NCBI GenBank assembly: GCA_964598005.1
Contig: CAZRAL010000068.1
Location: 1 to 12,962, forward strand
DNA length: 12,962 nt
From: CAZRAL01 sp964598005
GTDB lineage: Bacteria; Pseudomonadota; Gammaproteobacteria; Burkholderiales; Usitatibacteraceae
Reading direction: 5' to 3'
The translations under genes and the position numbers were made by a program. Shown here piece after piece: positions 5,480 to 12,925 of the stretch. Positions within the stretch are counted from its first letter, which is position 1; each line of letters opens with the position of its first letter. A model generated the notes under the pieces. It was given only the letters and a program-made list of their open reading frames with translations, searched no databases and was not told where the DNA came from.

Positions 5480-6349
5480 CTACACCAGCACATAAACAAA
5501 AATAAACAGCCCCAGCCACACTACGTCGACAAAGTGCCAGTACCAGGCCACGGCCTCAAAGGCAAAATGGTGATCTGGCTTGAAGTGTCCTTTGATACAG
5601 CGGAATAAAATGACCGTCAACATGATTGCACCCAGGGTAACGTGGAACCCATGAAAACCCGTAAGCATGAAGAACGTGGAACCGAATACACCGGAGGTAA
5701 GTTTCAGATTGAGTTCGCTATAGGCGTGCACGTATTCGTAAACCTGAAAGCCCAGAAAAATAACACCCAGCAAAATCGTTAAAAACATGCCCAAAATAAG
5801 TTGCCCGCGCTGATTGGCTTTCAATGCATGATGCGCCCAGGTAATGGTCACCCCGGAACTCAGCAACAGCGCAGTATTCAAGGCTGGCACCCCCCAGGCG
5901 CCCATGGTGCCAAAGACATAATCAGCGTTCTGCGCCAGGTAAGGCCCCGCGGTAGGCCAATGGGCCTCGTAGCCTTGCCAGATCAGGCTATTGTCGACAT
6001 CCCCCAACCATGGAACCGAATACATGCGGGCATAAAACAGTGCCCCGAAAAAGGCAGCAAAAAACATGACTTCGGAAAAGATGAACCAGCTCATGCTCCA
6101 ACGGAACGAGGTATCCACCTGTTTGTTGTACAAACCTGCTTCACTTTCATGGATAACTTGCCCGAACCAGCCAAAAAGCATGTAGAGCAGAATCGCAAAA
6201 CCGGCCGTCAGGGCGAACCAGCCGTAGGGTTGCAAGGCATTGATCGTCAATACGGTGCCCGAACCCAGGAACAATAGGGCAGTCGAGCCGACCAAGGGCC
6301 ATTTTGAAGGGGGGGCAAAATAATAGCCGCCAGGATTTGCTGTACTCAC
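5480..6349 (-). CDS. coxC: Cytochrome c oxidase subunit III
   Basis: This 289-residue seven-helix CoxC stabilises the catalytic core in the inner membrane. Signatures are WSMSWFIFSEVMFFAAFFGALFYAR (84-108, conserved Glu93), HHALKANQR, FLGFQVYEYVHA, FFMLTGFHGFHVTLGAIML and the C-terminal VAWYWHFVDVVWLGLF. The start codon is GTG at 6349, preceded by AGGAG at seven-base spacing; the STANPGGYYFAPPS N-terminus is typical of proteobacterial subunit III. It follows the DUF2970 gene after 36 bases and precedes the 159-residue gene by 15. It is intact and normal in length. Confidence 0.97.
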   Translation of the reverse strand: MSTANPGGYYFAPPSKWPLVGSTALLFLGSGTVLTINALQPYGWFALTAGFAILLYMLFGWFGQVIHESEAGLYNKQVDTSFRWSMSWFIFSEVMFFAAFFGALFYARMYSVPWLGDVDNSLIWQGYEAHWPTAGPYLAQNADYVFGTMGAWGVPALNTALLLSSGVTITWAHHALKANQRGQLILGMFLTILLGVIFLGFQVYEYVHAYSELNLKLTSGVFGSTFFMLTGFHGFHVTLGAIMLTVILFRCIKGHFKPDHHFAFEAVAWYWHFVDVVWLGLFIFVYVLV

Positions 6350-6385
6350 GCTATGACTCCTCTATATTTCAAAAATACGGTTAGC

Positions 6386-6559
6386 TTACTTCGTGATAAA
6401 ACGAACCAGCATCAATAAGCCAAAAACAAACAGCAAACAACAAAATATTCCGGCCGCAATCACATGGCCGATTTTGAGTTGCTTCTGATCGGACTCGTAA
6501 TCCACCTGTTTGCGGACTCCGAAAAAACTCCACATCACGGCTTTCATCGCACTCCACAT
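6386..6559 (-). CDS. DUF2970 small membrane protein
   Basis: A 57-residue protein whose ATG overlaps the ctaG stop (TGATG). It reads MWSAMKAVMWSFFGVRKQVD, then a charged stretch, and one transmembrane helix (about 32-54) ending FITK. The WSFFGVRK motif followed by a single helix matches DUF2970, a family regularly found between ctaG and coxC in betaproteobacteria. The function is unknown; a role in oxidase assembly or as a small accessory subunit is inferred from the conserved position. An internal ATG four codons later is possible, but the overlapping start fits coupling and the family N-terminus. Confidence 0.85.
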   Translation of the reverse strand: MWSAMKAVMWSFFGVRKQVDYESDQKQLKIGHVIAAGIFCCLLFVFGLLMLVRFITK

Positions 6560-7107
6560 CAGGATTTTTTACCCTCAACGCCAATATTGAAAAACGTGTA
6601 GGACACGGCGATATTTTCAATCTCGCGCGGCATATCGGGGCTCACATAAAAGGTGACAGGCATCTCGCGTGTTTCACCGGCCTGCAGGATTTGATTGGTA
6701 AAGCAGAAGCATTCCAGTTTATTGAAATGAATTCCGGCTTCCAATGGACTAAAACTGGGCACAGCCTGACCTGTTACCGCATGGGGCAAAGTATTCGTGA
6801 CGCGATAGCGCACGGTCGTCAAGCTGCCGGGATGAATCGCCACTTTTTTTTCCACCGGTTCAAATTTCCAGGCAAAGTTGCGATTGATATGGGATACGAA
6901 TTCCACATTCACCAAACGGCTGCTATCGATCTGGGTATTTTGTGTAACCGTACGCGAAGCCGTGATACCCAGCACCTGACAGATTTGCCGGTATAGCGGC
7001 ACCAGCAGGGCACAGAACAACAACATCACGGGAATAATCAGCAACAGCTTATATAACATGATGCGATTCTGCTCACGCAGTTTGGCCTGATCGACGGTTG
7101 CACTCAT
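6559..7107 (-). CDS. ctaG: Cytochrome c oxidase assembly protein CtaG/Cox11
   Basis: This 182-residue Cox11-family copper chaperone delivers copper to the CuB site of CoxA. It has one N-terminal transmembrane helix (about 18-38), then a periplasmic immunoglobulin-like domain. The copper motif is LECFCF (131-136; Cys133 and Cys135), preceded by PSFSPLEAGIHFNK. The conserved juxtamembrane cysteine is Cys43 in YRQICQVLG. PVTFYVSPDMP is also family-typical. The ATG overlaps the stop of the small upstream gene (ATGA), and its own stop overlaps the DUF2970 start. All key residues are present. Confidence 0.96.
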   Translation of the reverse strand: MSATVDQAKLREQNRIMLYKLLLIIPVMLLFCALLVPLYRQICQVLGITASRTVTQNTQIDSSRLVNVEFVSHINRNFAWKFEPVEKKVAIHPGSLTTVRYRVTNTLPHAVTGQAVPSFSPLEAGIHFNKLECFCFTNQILQAGETREMPVTFYVSPDMPREIENIAVSYTFFNIGVEGKKS

Positions 7108-7223
7108 TGACGGCCGCCAGAAAATTTAAAAATGGTATAGACAAAAACACCGACCACCCACACCACCAGTATGGCGAGGGTAAGGTACTTGCTCCGCTTG
7201 TTCGGAGTGCGCTCGGCGTTCAT
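7104..7223 (-). CDS. Cytochrome oxidase small assembly protein (39 aa)
   Basis: A short reading frame between coxA and ctaG encodes 39 residues: a basic N-terminus (MNAERTPNKRSK) and a single helix (YLTLAILVVWVVGVFVYTIF), ending KFSGGRQ. Its TGA overlaps the ctaG ATG as ATGA, and it begins 14 bases after the coxA stop. Tiny single-helix proteins at exactly this position are annotated as cytochrome oxidase small assembly proteins in betaproteobacteria. Assignment rests on position, length and topology more than on sequence. No strong Shine-Dalgarno is visible. Confidence 0.75.
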   Translation of the reverse strand: MNAERTPNKRSKYLTLAILVVWVVGVFVYTIFKFSGGRQ

Positions 7224-7237
7224 GAACAATGGCAACG

Positions 7238-8836
7238 TTATTTGATAATGGGTGCAGTTTCAAAGGAGTGGTACGGGGCCGGGCTGGGCAAATGCGTCCA
7301 TTCCAAAGAGTCGGCGCCTTCCCATTGTTTTTCCTTGGCCTTCGGACCTGAGCGAATCGCGGAAACAATGTTCCAGACAAACAGCAATTGGCTAAAGCCC
7401 AGGATAAAGGCGCCAATCGAAGACCACATATTCCATTCGGCAAATTGCAGCGCATAGTCCGGGATGCGTCGGGGCATGCCCGCAAGGCCAAGGAAATGCT
7501 GCGGGAAGAAAGTGAGATTAAAGCCCAGCGTGGATAACCAGAAATGCCACTTGCCCAGCGTTTCGCTATACATTCTGCCCGTCCACTTCGGCAGCCAGAA
7601 GTAGGTGCCCGCCATCAAGGCGTAGATCGCGCCGGGGAACAGCACATAATGGAAATGCGCGACGACGTAATAGGTATTGTGCAAGGTGATATCGACGGCC
7701 GCGATCGCCAATACCAATCCGGAAAACCCGCCGAGGGTAAACTGGCAAACAAAGCCAATGGCAAACAACATGGGCGTTTCAAAAGTAAGCGATCCGCGCC
7801 ACATGGTGGCGATCCAGTTGAATACTTTTACACCTGTGGGTACGGCAATCAGCATGGTGGCATACATGAAAAACAATTGGCCTGCGGAGGGCATGCCGAC
7901 CGTAAACATGTGGTGACCCCAGACGATGAAAGAGAGGATAGCAATCGATGCCGTGGCATAGACCATCGAGGCATAACCAAACAAGGGCTTGCGCGCAAAA
8001 GCCGGGATGATCTGCGACATGATGCCGAATGCAGGAAGAATCAGAATGTAAACTTCGGGGTGGCCAAAAAACCAGAAAATATGCATGAACATGGCCGGAT
8101 CACCGCCGCCAGCCGCATTGAAAAATGAAGTGCCAAAGTGACGATCAGTCAGCAACATGGTGATGCACCCCGCCAGCACCGGCATAACCGCAATGATGAG
8201 GTAAGCCGTAATCAGCCAGGTCCAGGTAAACATCGGCATTTTCATGAGTGTCATGCCAGGCGCACGCAGATTCAGGATGGTAGTGATGATATTGATCGAC
8301 CCCATGATCGATGAGGCGCCGAGAATATGAATCGCCAGAATCGTCATATCAACCGAAATACCGCCTTGAATGACCAACGGCGGATAAAGTGTCCAACCCG
8401 ATGCAGCAGCGCCCCCCGGAACAAAAAACGAGGCAAACAACAAAACCGAGGCCGGAATCATCAACCAGAACGACCAGTTATTCATGCGCGGGAACGCCAT
8501 ATCGGCTGCACCAATCTGCAGGGGGATGAGCCAGTTGGCGAAGCCGACAAACGCCGGCATGACCGCCCCAAAAATCATCACCAGCGCGTGAACGGTGGTC
8601 AGCGAGTTGAAAAATTCCGGCTGTACAACCTGCAAGCCTGGCTGAAACAATTCGGCACGAATCAACAGCGCCATTGCCCCGCCGACAAAAAACATGACCA
8701 GTGCGAACCACAGGTACATCGTGCCGATGTCCTTGTGGTTAGTCGTGGTCAGGTACTTTTTCCACCCTGCGGGAGCGGCATGGTGATGATCGTGATCATG
8801 GGAATGATCGAGGGAGGGGGCATGTGCATGGGCCAT
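7238..8836 (-). CDS. coxA: Cytochrome c oxidase subunit I (aa3-type, A-family)
   Basis: This 532-residue catalytic subunit reduces O2 and pumps protons. All metal ligands are visible: His83 and His396 for heme a, His394 for heme a3 (AHFHYVLF), and His259, His308 and His309 for CuB. Tyr263 (GHPEVY) is the residue crosslinked to His259. D-channel residues Asp112 (IGAADMAFPRMNN) and Glu261 and K-channel Lys337 (VPTGVKVFNW) mark an A-type heme-copper oxidase. The first 19 residues are His/Asp-rich (eight His), a possible metal-binding tail. GGAGA lies seven bases before the ATG. coxB ends 34 bases upstream. Intact and full length. Confidence 0.98.
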   Translation of the reverse strand: MAHAHAPSLDHSHDHDHHHAAPAGWKKYLTTTNHKDIGTMYLWFALVMFFVGGAMALLIRAELFQPGLQVVQPEFFNSLTTVHALVMIFGAVMPAFVGFANWLIPLQIGAADMAFPRMNNWSFWLMIPASVLLFASFFVPGGAAASGWTLYPPLVIQGGISVDMTILAIHILGASSIMGSINIITTILNLRAPGMTLMKMPMFTWTWLITAYLIIAVMPVLAGCITMLLTDRHFGTSFFNAAGGGDPAMFMHIFWFFGHPEVYILILPAFGIMSQIIPAFARKPLFGYASMVYATASIAILSFIVWGHHMFTVGMPSAGQLFFMYATMLIAVPTGVKVFNWIATMWRGSLTFETPMLFAIGFVCQFTLGGFSGLVLAIAAVDITLHNTYYVVAHFHYVLFPGAIYALMAGTYFWLPKWTGRMYSETLGKWHFWLSTLGFNLTFFPQHFLGLAGMPRRIPDYALQFAEWNMWSSIGAFILGFSQLLFVWNIVSAIRSGPKAKEKQWEGADSLEWTHLPSPAPYHSFETAPIIK

Positions 8837-8870
8837 CTTGAGTCTCCGATTTTGAATCGTCTAAAAGTTT

Positions 8871-10055
8871 TTACTTGCGCGCCGCCTTGAATTCGGCAGG
8901 TTGAATGACATCACCTGTTTTGTTGCCCCACGCATTACGCGTATAGGTCATGACTGCGGCCAACTCTGTATCTGAAAGGTGCGCAAAGGGCGCCATGGCG
9001 GTGCCTGGCCGGCCATTCAACAGTACAGCGATCTGGGCGGCCTTGGGGCCATTGACCATCTTCGAGCCATCCAGGGGCGGAAAAGCGGGCGGCATGCCCT
9101 TGCCGTTCACTTGATGACAGGCCACACAATTGGCGCCAAAAACCTGTTCGCCCTTTGTTTTCAGTTCGGCGAGCGTGTACTTTTTGTCCGGGTCTTCCGC
9201 TGCGGCCGACGCAGGGGAAGCGACACTTTGGGGTTTGCCCCATTTTTCCTTTGCGCCTTGCAGCCATTGGGCATAATCGGCCTCGGATTTTACGCTAACC
9301 GTAATCGGCATATAGCCGTGCAGCTTGCCGCAAATCTGGCTGCACTGGCCTTTATATGTGCCTGCGATTTCGGCTTTGAACCAGGTATCTTTAATAAACC
9401 CGGGAATCCCATATTGATTTATGCCTAATTGCGGAACATACCAGCCATGAATGACATCATTAGACGTGACCAGTAAACGTACCCGTTTGCCGACAGGCAC
9501 CACCAAAGGGTTATCTACTTCGAGCAAATAATCGGGATTTTTCGCGTCTGTTGCCTTGTTTTCCGGATTACCGATCTGACTCCATGGTGTAGAAAGATTG
9601 GAATAAAAACCAAAGCTATCTTGCAAATACTCGTAATGCCACCCCCATTGATAGGCGGTCACCTTGACGGTGAGATCGGGATTGGACGTATCCTTCATAT
9701 CGAGGATCGTTTTAGTGGCGGGGATGGCCATGCCGACTAGAATAATAAAAGGAATAATGGTCCAGATAATTTCGATTACGGTACTTTCATGAAAATTGAC
9801 GTCCGGTTTTGTCCCCCGTGATTTGCGGAATTTCAGCAAGGTATAAAACATCGCGGCAAAAACCACTACAAATATCACCGCACAAACGATCAAAATCCCC
9901 ATATGCAAATCGTAGATTTGCCGGGCCACCGGAGTAGCGGGCGGCGGAATATTGACTTCGTAGCCCGCCCGCGCAGAAAGGGTTAGACCCAAGGACAATC
10001 CCCCTATCGACAAGTAAGCCATACTTCGCTTTGCAATTTGGATTAGTTTGTGCAT
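8871..10055 (-). CDS. coxB: Cytochrome c oxidase subunit II with fused C-terminal cytochrome c domain (caa3-type)
   Basis: This 394-residue subunit accepts electrons at the periplasmic CuA centre. Residues 1-30 are a signal peptide (cleavage likely after SARA), followed by two transmembrane helices (about 53-74 and 93-115). The cupredoxin domain has AYQWGWHYEY (134-143) and the CuA ligands His203, Cys238, Cys242, His246 and Met249 (GQCSQICGKLHGYM). After an Ala/Pro/Ser linker (about 274-290) comes a class I cytochrome c domain with heme site CVACH (310-314) and probable distal ligand Met354 (GTAMAPFAH). The fusion is what defines caa3-type subunit II. AGAG sequences precede the ATG. First gene of the structural operon. 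Confidence 0.97.
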   Translation of the reverse strand: MHKLIQIAKRSMAYLSIGGLSLGLTLSARAGYEVNIPPPATPVARQIYDLHMGILIVCAVIFVVVFAAMFYTLLKFRKSRGTKPDVNFHESTVIEIIWTIIPFIILVGMAIPATKTILDMKDTSNPDLTVKVTAYQWGWHYEYLQDSFGFYSNLSTPWSQIGNPENKATDAKNPDYLLEVDNPLVVPVGKRVRLLVTSNDVIHGWYVPQLGINQYGIPGFIKDTWFKAEIAGTYKGQCSQICGKLHGYMPITVSVKSEADYAQWLQGAKEKWGKPQSVASPASAAAEDPDKKYTLAELKTKGEQVFGANCVACHQVNGKGMPPAFPPLDGSKMVNGPKAAQIAVLLNGRPGTAMAPFAHLSDTELAAVMTYTRNAWGNKTGDVIQPAEFKAARK

Positions 10056-10273
10056 TCTCTATATCTCTTGGAGGTATTCTAAAATGATAAATAAGGTCAA
10101 TTCAGGCTCATCGGGGTTTACTTAGCGTGACTTGGTAGTGCTTTTACGCGTTGCTTCTGGCTTCTCCTCATGAGTTAACACCCCTTTGCCAGAACCAATT
10201 TTTATTCAAGCCAACAACACCAAATTTTATCCCAGGCGACTAGTCTGGAGCAAGAAAACAAATCTGGAAATTT
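10056..10273. other. 218 bp intergenic region upstream of coxB, presumed cox operon control region
   Basis: No convincing gene is present. The region holds a candidate promoter (10224-10253), a weak imperfect hairpin near 10231-10247, and two very short minus-strand frames of 17 and 19 codons around 10118-10181. I recognise no clear operator sequence. Confidence 0.5.
10224..10253 (-). promoter_or_regulatory. Candidate promoter for the coxB operon
   Basis: On the minus strand TTGCTC (10248-10253) precedes TAAAAT (10224-10229) with an 18-base spacer. The -10 matches 5 of 6 consensus positions, the -35 only the TTG. It would give a leader of about 160 nt. Chosen by inspection; other AT-rich hexamers in the gap are possible. 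Confidence 0.3.
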
Positions 10274-10477
10274 TTAGTTCGGTTGCTGGGATGAATCCAG
10301 ATCGACCTGGAAAGACGATTTTTCTGAAGTCGATTTTCCGGCAATGCGATAGGTCTCGGCTGCCCAGGCTCCCAGATCAATCAATTTACAGCGTTGGCAA
10401 CAGAAAGGACGCCATGGATTAGTTGCCGAATATTCGTTTGACACCCCACAGGTGGGACAATTTACAAAGGATGGCAT
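10274..10477 (-). CDS. yacG: DNA gyrase inhibitor YacG
   Basis: This 67-residue zinc protein has the YacG signature: CPTCG (Cys7, Cys10), then NPWRPFCCQRCKLIDLGAW (20-38; zinc ligands Cys26 and Cys30). In E. coli YacG binds GyrB and inhibits gyrase. The C-terminal 20 residues are polar and probably disordered. It starts 12 bases after the zapD stop and is the last gene of the pilD-coaE-zapD-yacG string, a neighbourhood conserved across many gammaproteobacteria and betaproteobacteria. Normal length. Confidence 0.93.
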   Translation of the reverse strand: MPSFVNCPTCGVSNEYSATNPWRPFCCQRCKLIDLGAWAAETYRIAGKSTSEKSSFQVDLDSSQQPN

Positions 10478-10489
10478 GGTCGGATCCGT

Positions 10490-11245
10490 CTATAAATTGC
10501 AATAAACCAGTTCGAATTCGACGTCATGCTCAAACAGGCGGGTACGTTGAACACTGCCCGGCTGGGTGAAGCGGATGTTGAGCGCATATTTGTTGGCGCT
10601 GATTTCCGGCACACAAGGAAGATCGCCATTCAAAATAATCCGCAACATATGCGCTGCGCGCTCCATAGGCATCTGCTGAAAAATGCCCTTATAGGCAATC
10701 AGTGCCGAACTTTTACCGCTTTCCCGCAAAATGCGCAGCACGATGTGTAGTGCACCAGAAATGGGCAAAAGCGGTTGCAGCCATTGCAGCAAATCGTGAC
10801 GCCTTGCCTCTGTATCCCTGTAGAGCCAATGATGAAAGGAAGGAAGATCGAATTCGCACACCCCTCCCGGAATAGCGCTTCGTTGCTTGATGGTCATCAG
10901 CCACTCATTTTCGCGTAGATGCTGGCCGGTTTTGCCGGACGAAGCCAGCAATTCTGAAAAAGCTGACTCTATGCCACTTAGTACTGCCGACAGTTTTTCT
11001 TCAGAAATCGCTGGATTATTATGCAAGGCCTCGAGAAAAAGTCGCTGCCGGTCCAACTCTTGCAGCAAATCGGATTTAAGATCGCCACGGCTGGCCACCT
11101 CAAGAATTTCAAAAATACTAATCAGACCGGCTTGATGATCTTGATGTGTATCGCGATCGACAAAGAATTTTACCCGATCGAACAGATCCTCCAGCCGCAA
11201 CAGCGTCCGTACACGTTCGTTTAGCGGATATTCGTAAGTAATCAC
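10490..11245 (-). CDS. zapD: Cell division protein ZapD (YacF, DUF1342)
   Basis: This 251-residue, mostly helical cytosolic protein crosslinks FtsZ filaments at the division ring. The N-terminal ITYEYPLNERVRTLLRLE corresponds to the family's FEHPLNEKMRTWLR-type start. DLPSFHHWL (133-141) and the C-terminal HDVEFELVYC are also typical of ZapD. The start codon is GTG at 11245 with no clear Shine-Dalgarno, and 43 bases separate it from coaE, so translation may be modest. The N-terminal alignment leaves little freedom for another start. Confidence 0.93.
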   Translation of the reverse strand: MITYEYPLNERVRTLLRLEDLFDRVKFFVDRDTHQDHQAGLISIFEILEVASRGDLKSDLLQELDRQRLFLEALHNNPAISEEKLSAVLSGIESAFSELLASSGKTGQHLRENEWLMTIKQRSAIPGGVCEFDLPSFHHWLYRDTEARRHDLLQWLQPLLPISGALHIVLRILRESGKSSALIAYKGIFQQMPMERAAHMLRIILNGDLPCVPEISANKYALNIRFTQPGSVQRTRLFEHDVEFELVYCNL

Positions 11246-11288
11246 GAGGTTGTGCGCAAGAATGGTTGGAATTGTGAGGGATTTATCT

Positions 11289-11930
11289 TTAATTTACAAA
11301 TTTTGCAATATTCTTGCGACCAGTCGCTTGTAAACTAGTATAAAGATTATGTATCGCTTGAACTTGTGCTTTTAATGCCGACAGAATGCCTTGATTCGAT
11401 ATAACATCGTCTGCCAGTTGCAATCGAAGCGGGCGGGCGATCTGCGCGTTCATTATGCGGCGGATATCCTGCTCGGCCAGCCCCGAGCGGTTTTTTACCC
11501 GTTCGATCTGTATTTTTTCCTGGCAGTCGACTAGGAGTGTACGCTGCAGATAGTTCCGATAGGCGAACGTTTCAAACAGTAAGGGAACCACTAGCAGAGT
11601 GTAACAAGCGTCAATTTTTGCTAGCTCTTCATCCACTCGAGCGCGAATCAGCGGATGCAGGATTTGTTCCAGTTTTTGCCGCTGTACGGGCGCCTGAAAA
11701 ATCAGTTTGCGCATGGCTTCACGATCCAGCGCGCCATTTGCAGCCACCATGTGCTCACCAAACGCGGATCGAATAGCTGGCATGGCCAGACCGGCTGGCT
11801 GTGTCAACTCGTGGGCCAGTTGATCGGTATCGATTACCTTGGCCCCCAATCCCTCAAATAAGCGCGCGACCGTCGACTTCCCAGACCCTATGCCACCCGT
11901 GATGCCGACCACGAATTTTCTGGGCACCAT
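11289..11930 (-). CDS. coaE: Dephospho-CoA kinase
   Basis: This 213-residue P-loop kinase carries out the last step of coenzyme A synthesis, phosphorylating the 3'-hydroxyl of dephospho-CoA with ATP. The Walker A motif GITGGIGSGKST lies at residues 9-20, followed by VIDTDQLAHEL and the substrate-region sequence VVPLLFET. The frame opens ten codons earlier inside pilD, but the ATG at 11930, five bases after the pilD stop, puts the P-loop at the usual distance from the N-terminus. The C-terminus is a few residues longer than average. Cytosolic and essential in most bacteria. Confidence 0.94.
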   Translation of the reverse strand: MVPRKFVVGITGGIGSGKSTVARLFEGLGAKVIDTDQLAHELTQPAGLAMPAIRSAFGEHMVAANGALDREAMRKLIFQAPVQRQKLEQILHPLIRARVDEELAKIDACYTLLVVPLLFETFAYRNYLQRTLLVDCQEKIQIERVKNRSGLAEQDIRRIMNAQIARPLRLQLADDVISNQGILSALKAQVQAIHNLYTSLQATGRKNIAKFVN

Positions 11931-11935
11931 CACGC

Positions 11936-12838
11936 TCAGGGCATGCGTCCCAGATACCATTCGTTGAGACGGTTACCCCAAACGAGCGCTGCGAACGCCG
12001 CAATGGCAAGGTAAGGACCGAACGGTAACTTTGCGCCTTTGTCACGTCCTTGAACGATAATCCCGATGAGGCCAATAACGGTCCCCGCAACAGCTGAGAG
12101 CAAAATAACCAGGGGCAACATTTGCCAACCCAGCCATGCACCCACTGCAGCCAACAGCTTGAAGTCGCCATACCCCATGCCCTCTTTGCCGGTCAGCAAT
12201 TTAAAACCCCAGTAAACCAGCCAAAGCACCAAATATCCGGCAATCGCGCCGAAAATTGCCGAGCGAATATCAGTAAAAACTGCGCCGAGATTGAATAGCA
12301 ACCCCAACCATATCAAAGGCAGCGTAATGTCATCCGGCAACAACGTGGTATCGGCATCGATAAAGGTCAACACCAGCAATGCCCAGGTAAACAGGATGGC
12401 TCCTAAAGCGGCGCTGGTGACACCAAAATGCCAGGCCAAAAAACCGGTCAAAAATCCTGTCAGCAACTCGACGAGCGGATATCTGAAGCTGATCCGCGCA
12501 CGACAGGCCGCGCATTTGCCGCGCAGAAAAAGATAACTTAATACCGGAATATTCTGGACTGCGGTGATCTTGTGTCCGCAAGCCGGGCAGGACGAAGAAG
12601 GGGTAATCAGATTATATTTTTGCGGTATCGAGTCCATGGCAGCGTCTGTGCCGGCGCTGTCTTTGGATGCCAATGCGGGGCCAAAATAGTCGATGCATTG
12701 CGCTTTCCAATCGGCCTCCATCATAATGGGAAGTCGATGGATAACAACATTGAAAAAGCTGCCCATGGCCAGACCGATTACGCCCATCGTTCCAATGTAA
12801 AACCATGGGATAGCCCGGAAGGTGTCGATCAATTCCAT
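11936..12838 (-). CDS. pilD: Type IV prepilin peptidase / N-methyltransferase
   Basis: This 300-residue polytopic inner-membrane enzyme cleaves the leader of type IV prepilins and type II secretion pseudopilins and methylates the new N-terminal residue. GSFFNVVIHRLP (26-37) precedes the cytoplasmic loop with two zinc-type Cys pairs (Cys84/Cys87, Cys109/Cys112), present in bifunctional enzymes. The aspartyl protease pair is Asp161 (FIDADTTLLPDD) and Asp225 (GMGYGDFKLL). The frame is open well upstream through a repeat, but the family N-terminus and an AGAGG nine bases upstream place the start at the ATG at 12838. The usual pilB/pilC neighbours are not visible; a repeat copy lies directly upstream and runs toward the window edge. 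Confidence 0.96.
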   Translation of the reverse strand: MELIDTFRAIPWFYIGTMGVIGLAMGSFFNVVIHRLPIMMEADWKAQCIDYFGPALASKDSAGTDAAMDSIPQKYNLITPSSSCPACGHKITAVQNIPVLSYLFLRGKCAACRARISFRYPLVELLTGFLTGFLAWHFGVTSAALGAILFTWALLVLTFIDADTTLLPDDITLPLIWLGLLFNLGAVFTDIRSAIFGAIAGYLVLWLVYWGFKLLTGKEGMGYGDFKLLAAVGAWLGWQMLPLVILLSAVAGTVIGLIGIIVQGRDKGAKLPFGPYLAIAAFAALVWGNRLNEWYLGRMP

Positions 12839-12844
12839 ACTTAA

Positions 12845-12925
12845 GGACCTCTGATTAAGTCCCACATGGCCGTGCGCTCGGTTTTCCGGGATGGGATGCA
12901 AGGCGCGGTGCGCAGCGAATGGTCG
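12845..12925 (-). repeat. 82 bp repeat module, copy 2 (5' of pilD)
   Basis: This 81 bp block matches 413-494 in the same orientation, with about five differences including one single-base deletion. The element end is flanked by TTAA (12841-12844), which again contains TA. Reading minus, it ends in AGAGG, nine bases before the pilD ATG, and its frame (RPFAAHRALHPIPENRA, then GHVGLNQRSLS) is in frame with pilD. Beyond 12925 the sequence differs from copy 1. The remaining 37 bases to the window edge cannot be classified. It is probably one end of a second inverted-repeat element. Confidence 0.88.
12848..12852 (-). promoter_or_regulatory. Shine-Dalgarno of pilD contained in the repeat end
   Basis: Minus-strand AGAGG lies nine bases upstream of the pilD ATG (12838-12836), within the end of repeat copy 2. 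It is the same position in the module as the ridA site. Confidence 0.55.

Noticed and set aside
6381..6620. 79-codon minus-strand frame across the ctaG/DUF2970 junction
   Set aside because: It is a shadow frame. The real DUF2970 gene in another frame (6386-6559) has a recognisable motif and a coupled start.
7544..8128. Long plus-strand open frame opposite coxA
   Set aside because: Antisense shadow of a highly conserved gene; its Gly/Arg/His-rich composition reflects the codon use of coxA.
10231..10247. Hairpin after yacG as an intrinsic terminator
   Set aside because: The stem is about 6 bp with an imperfect pair on the minus strand and is not followed by a T-tract.
11854..12171. 105-codon minus-strand frame overlapping pilD and coaE
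   Set aside because: Alternate-frame shadow of two clearly identified genes, with no homology visible.
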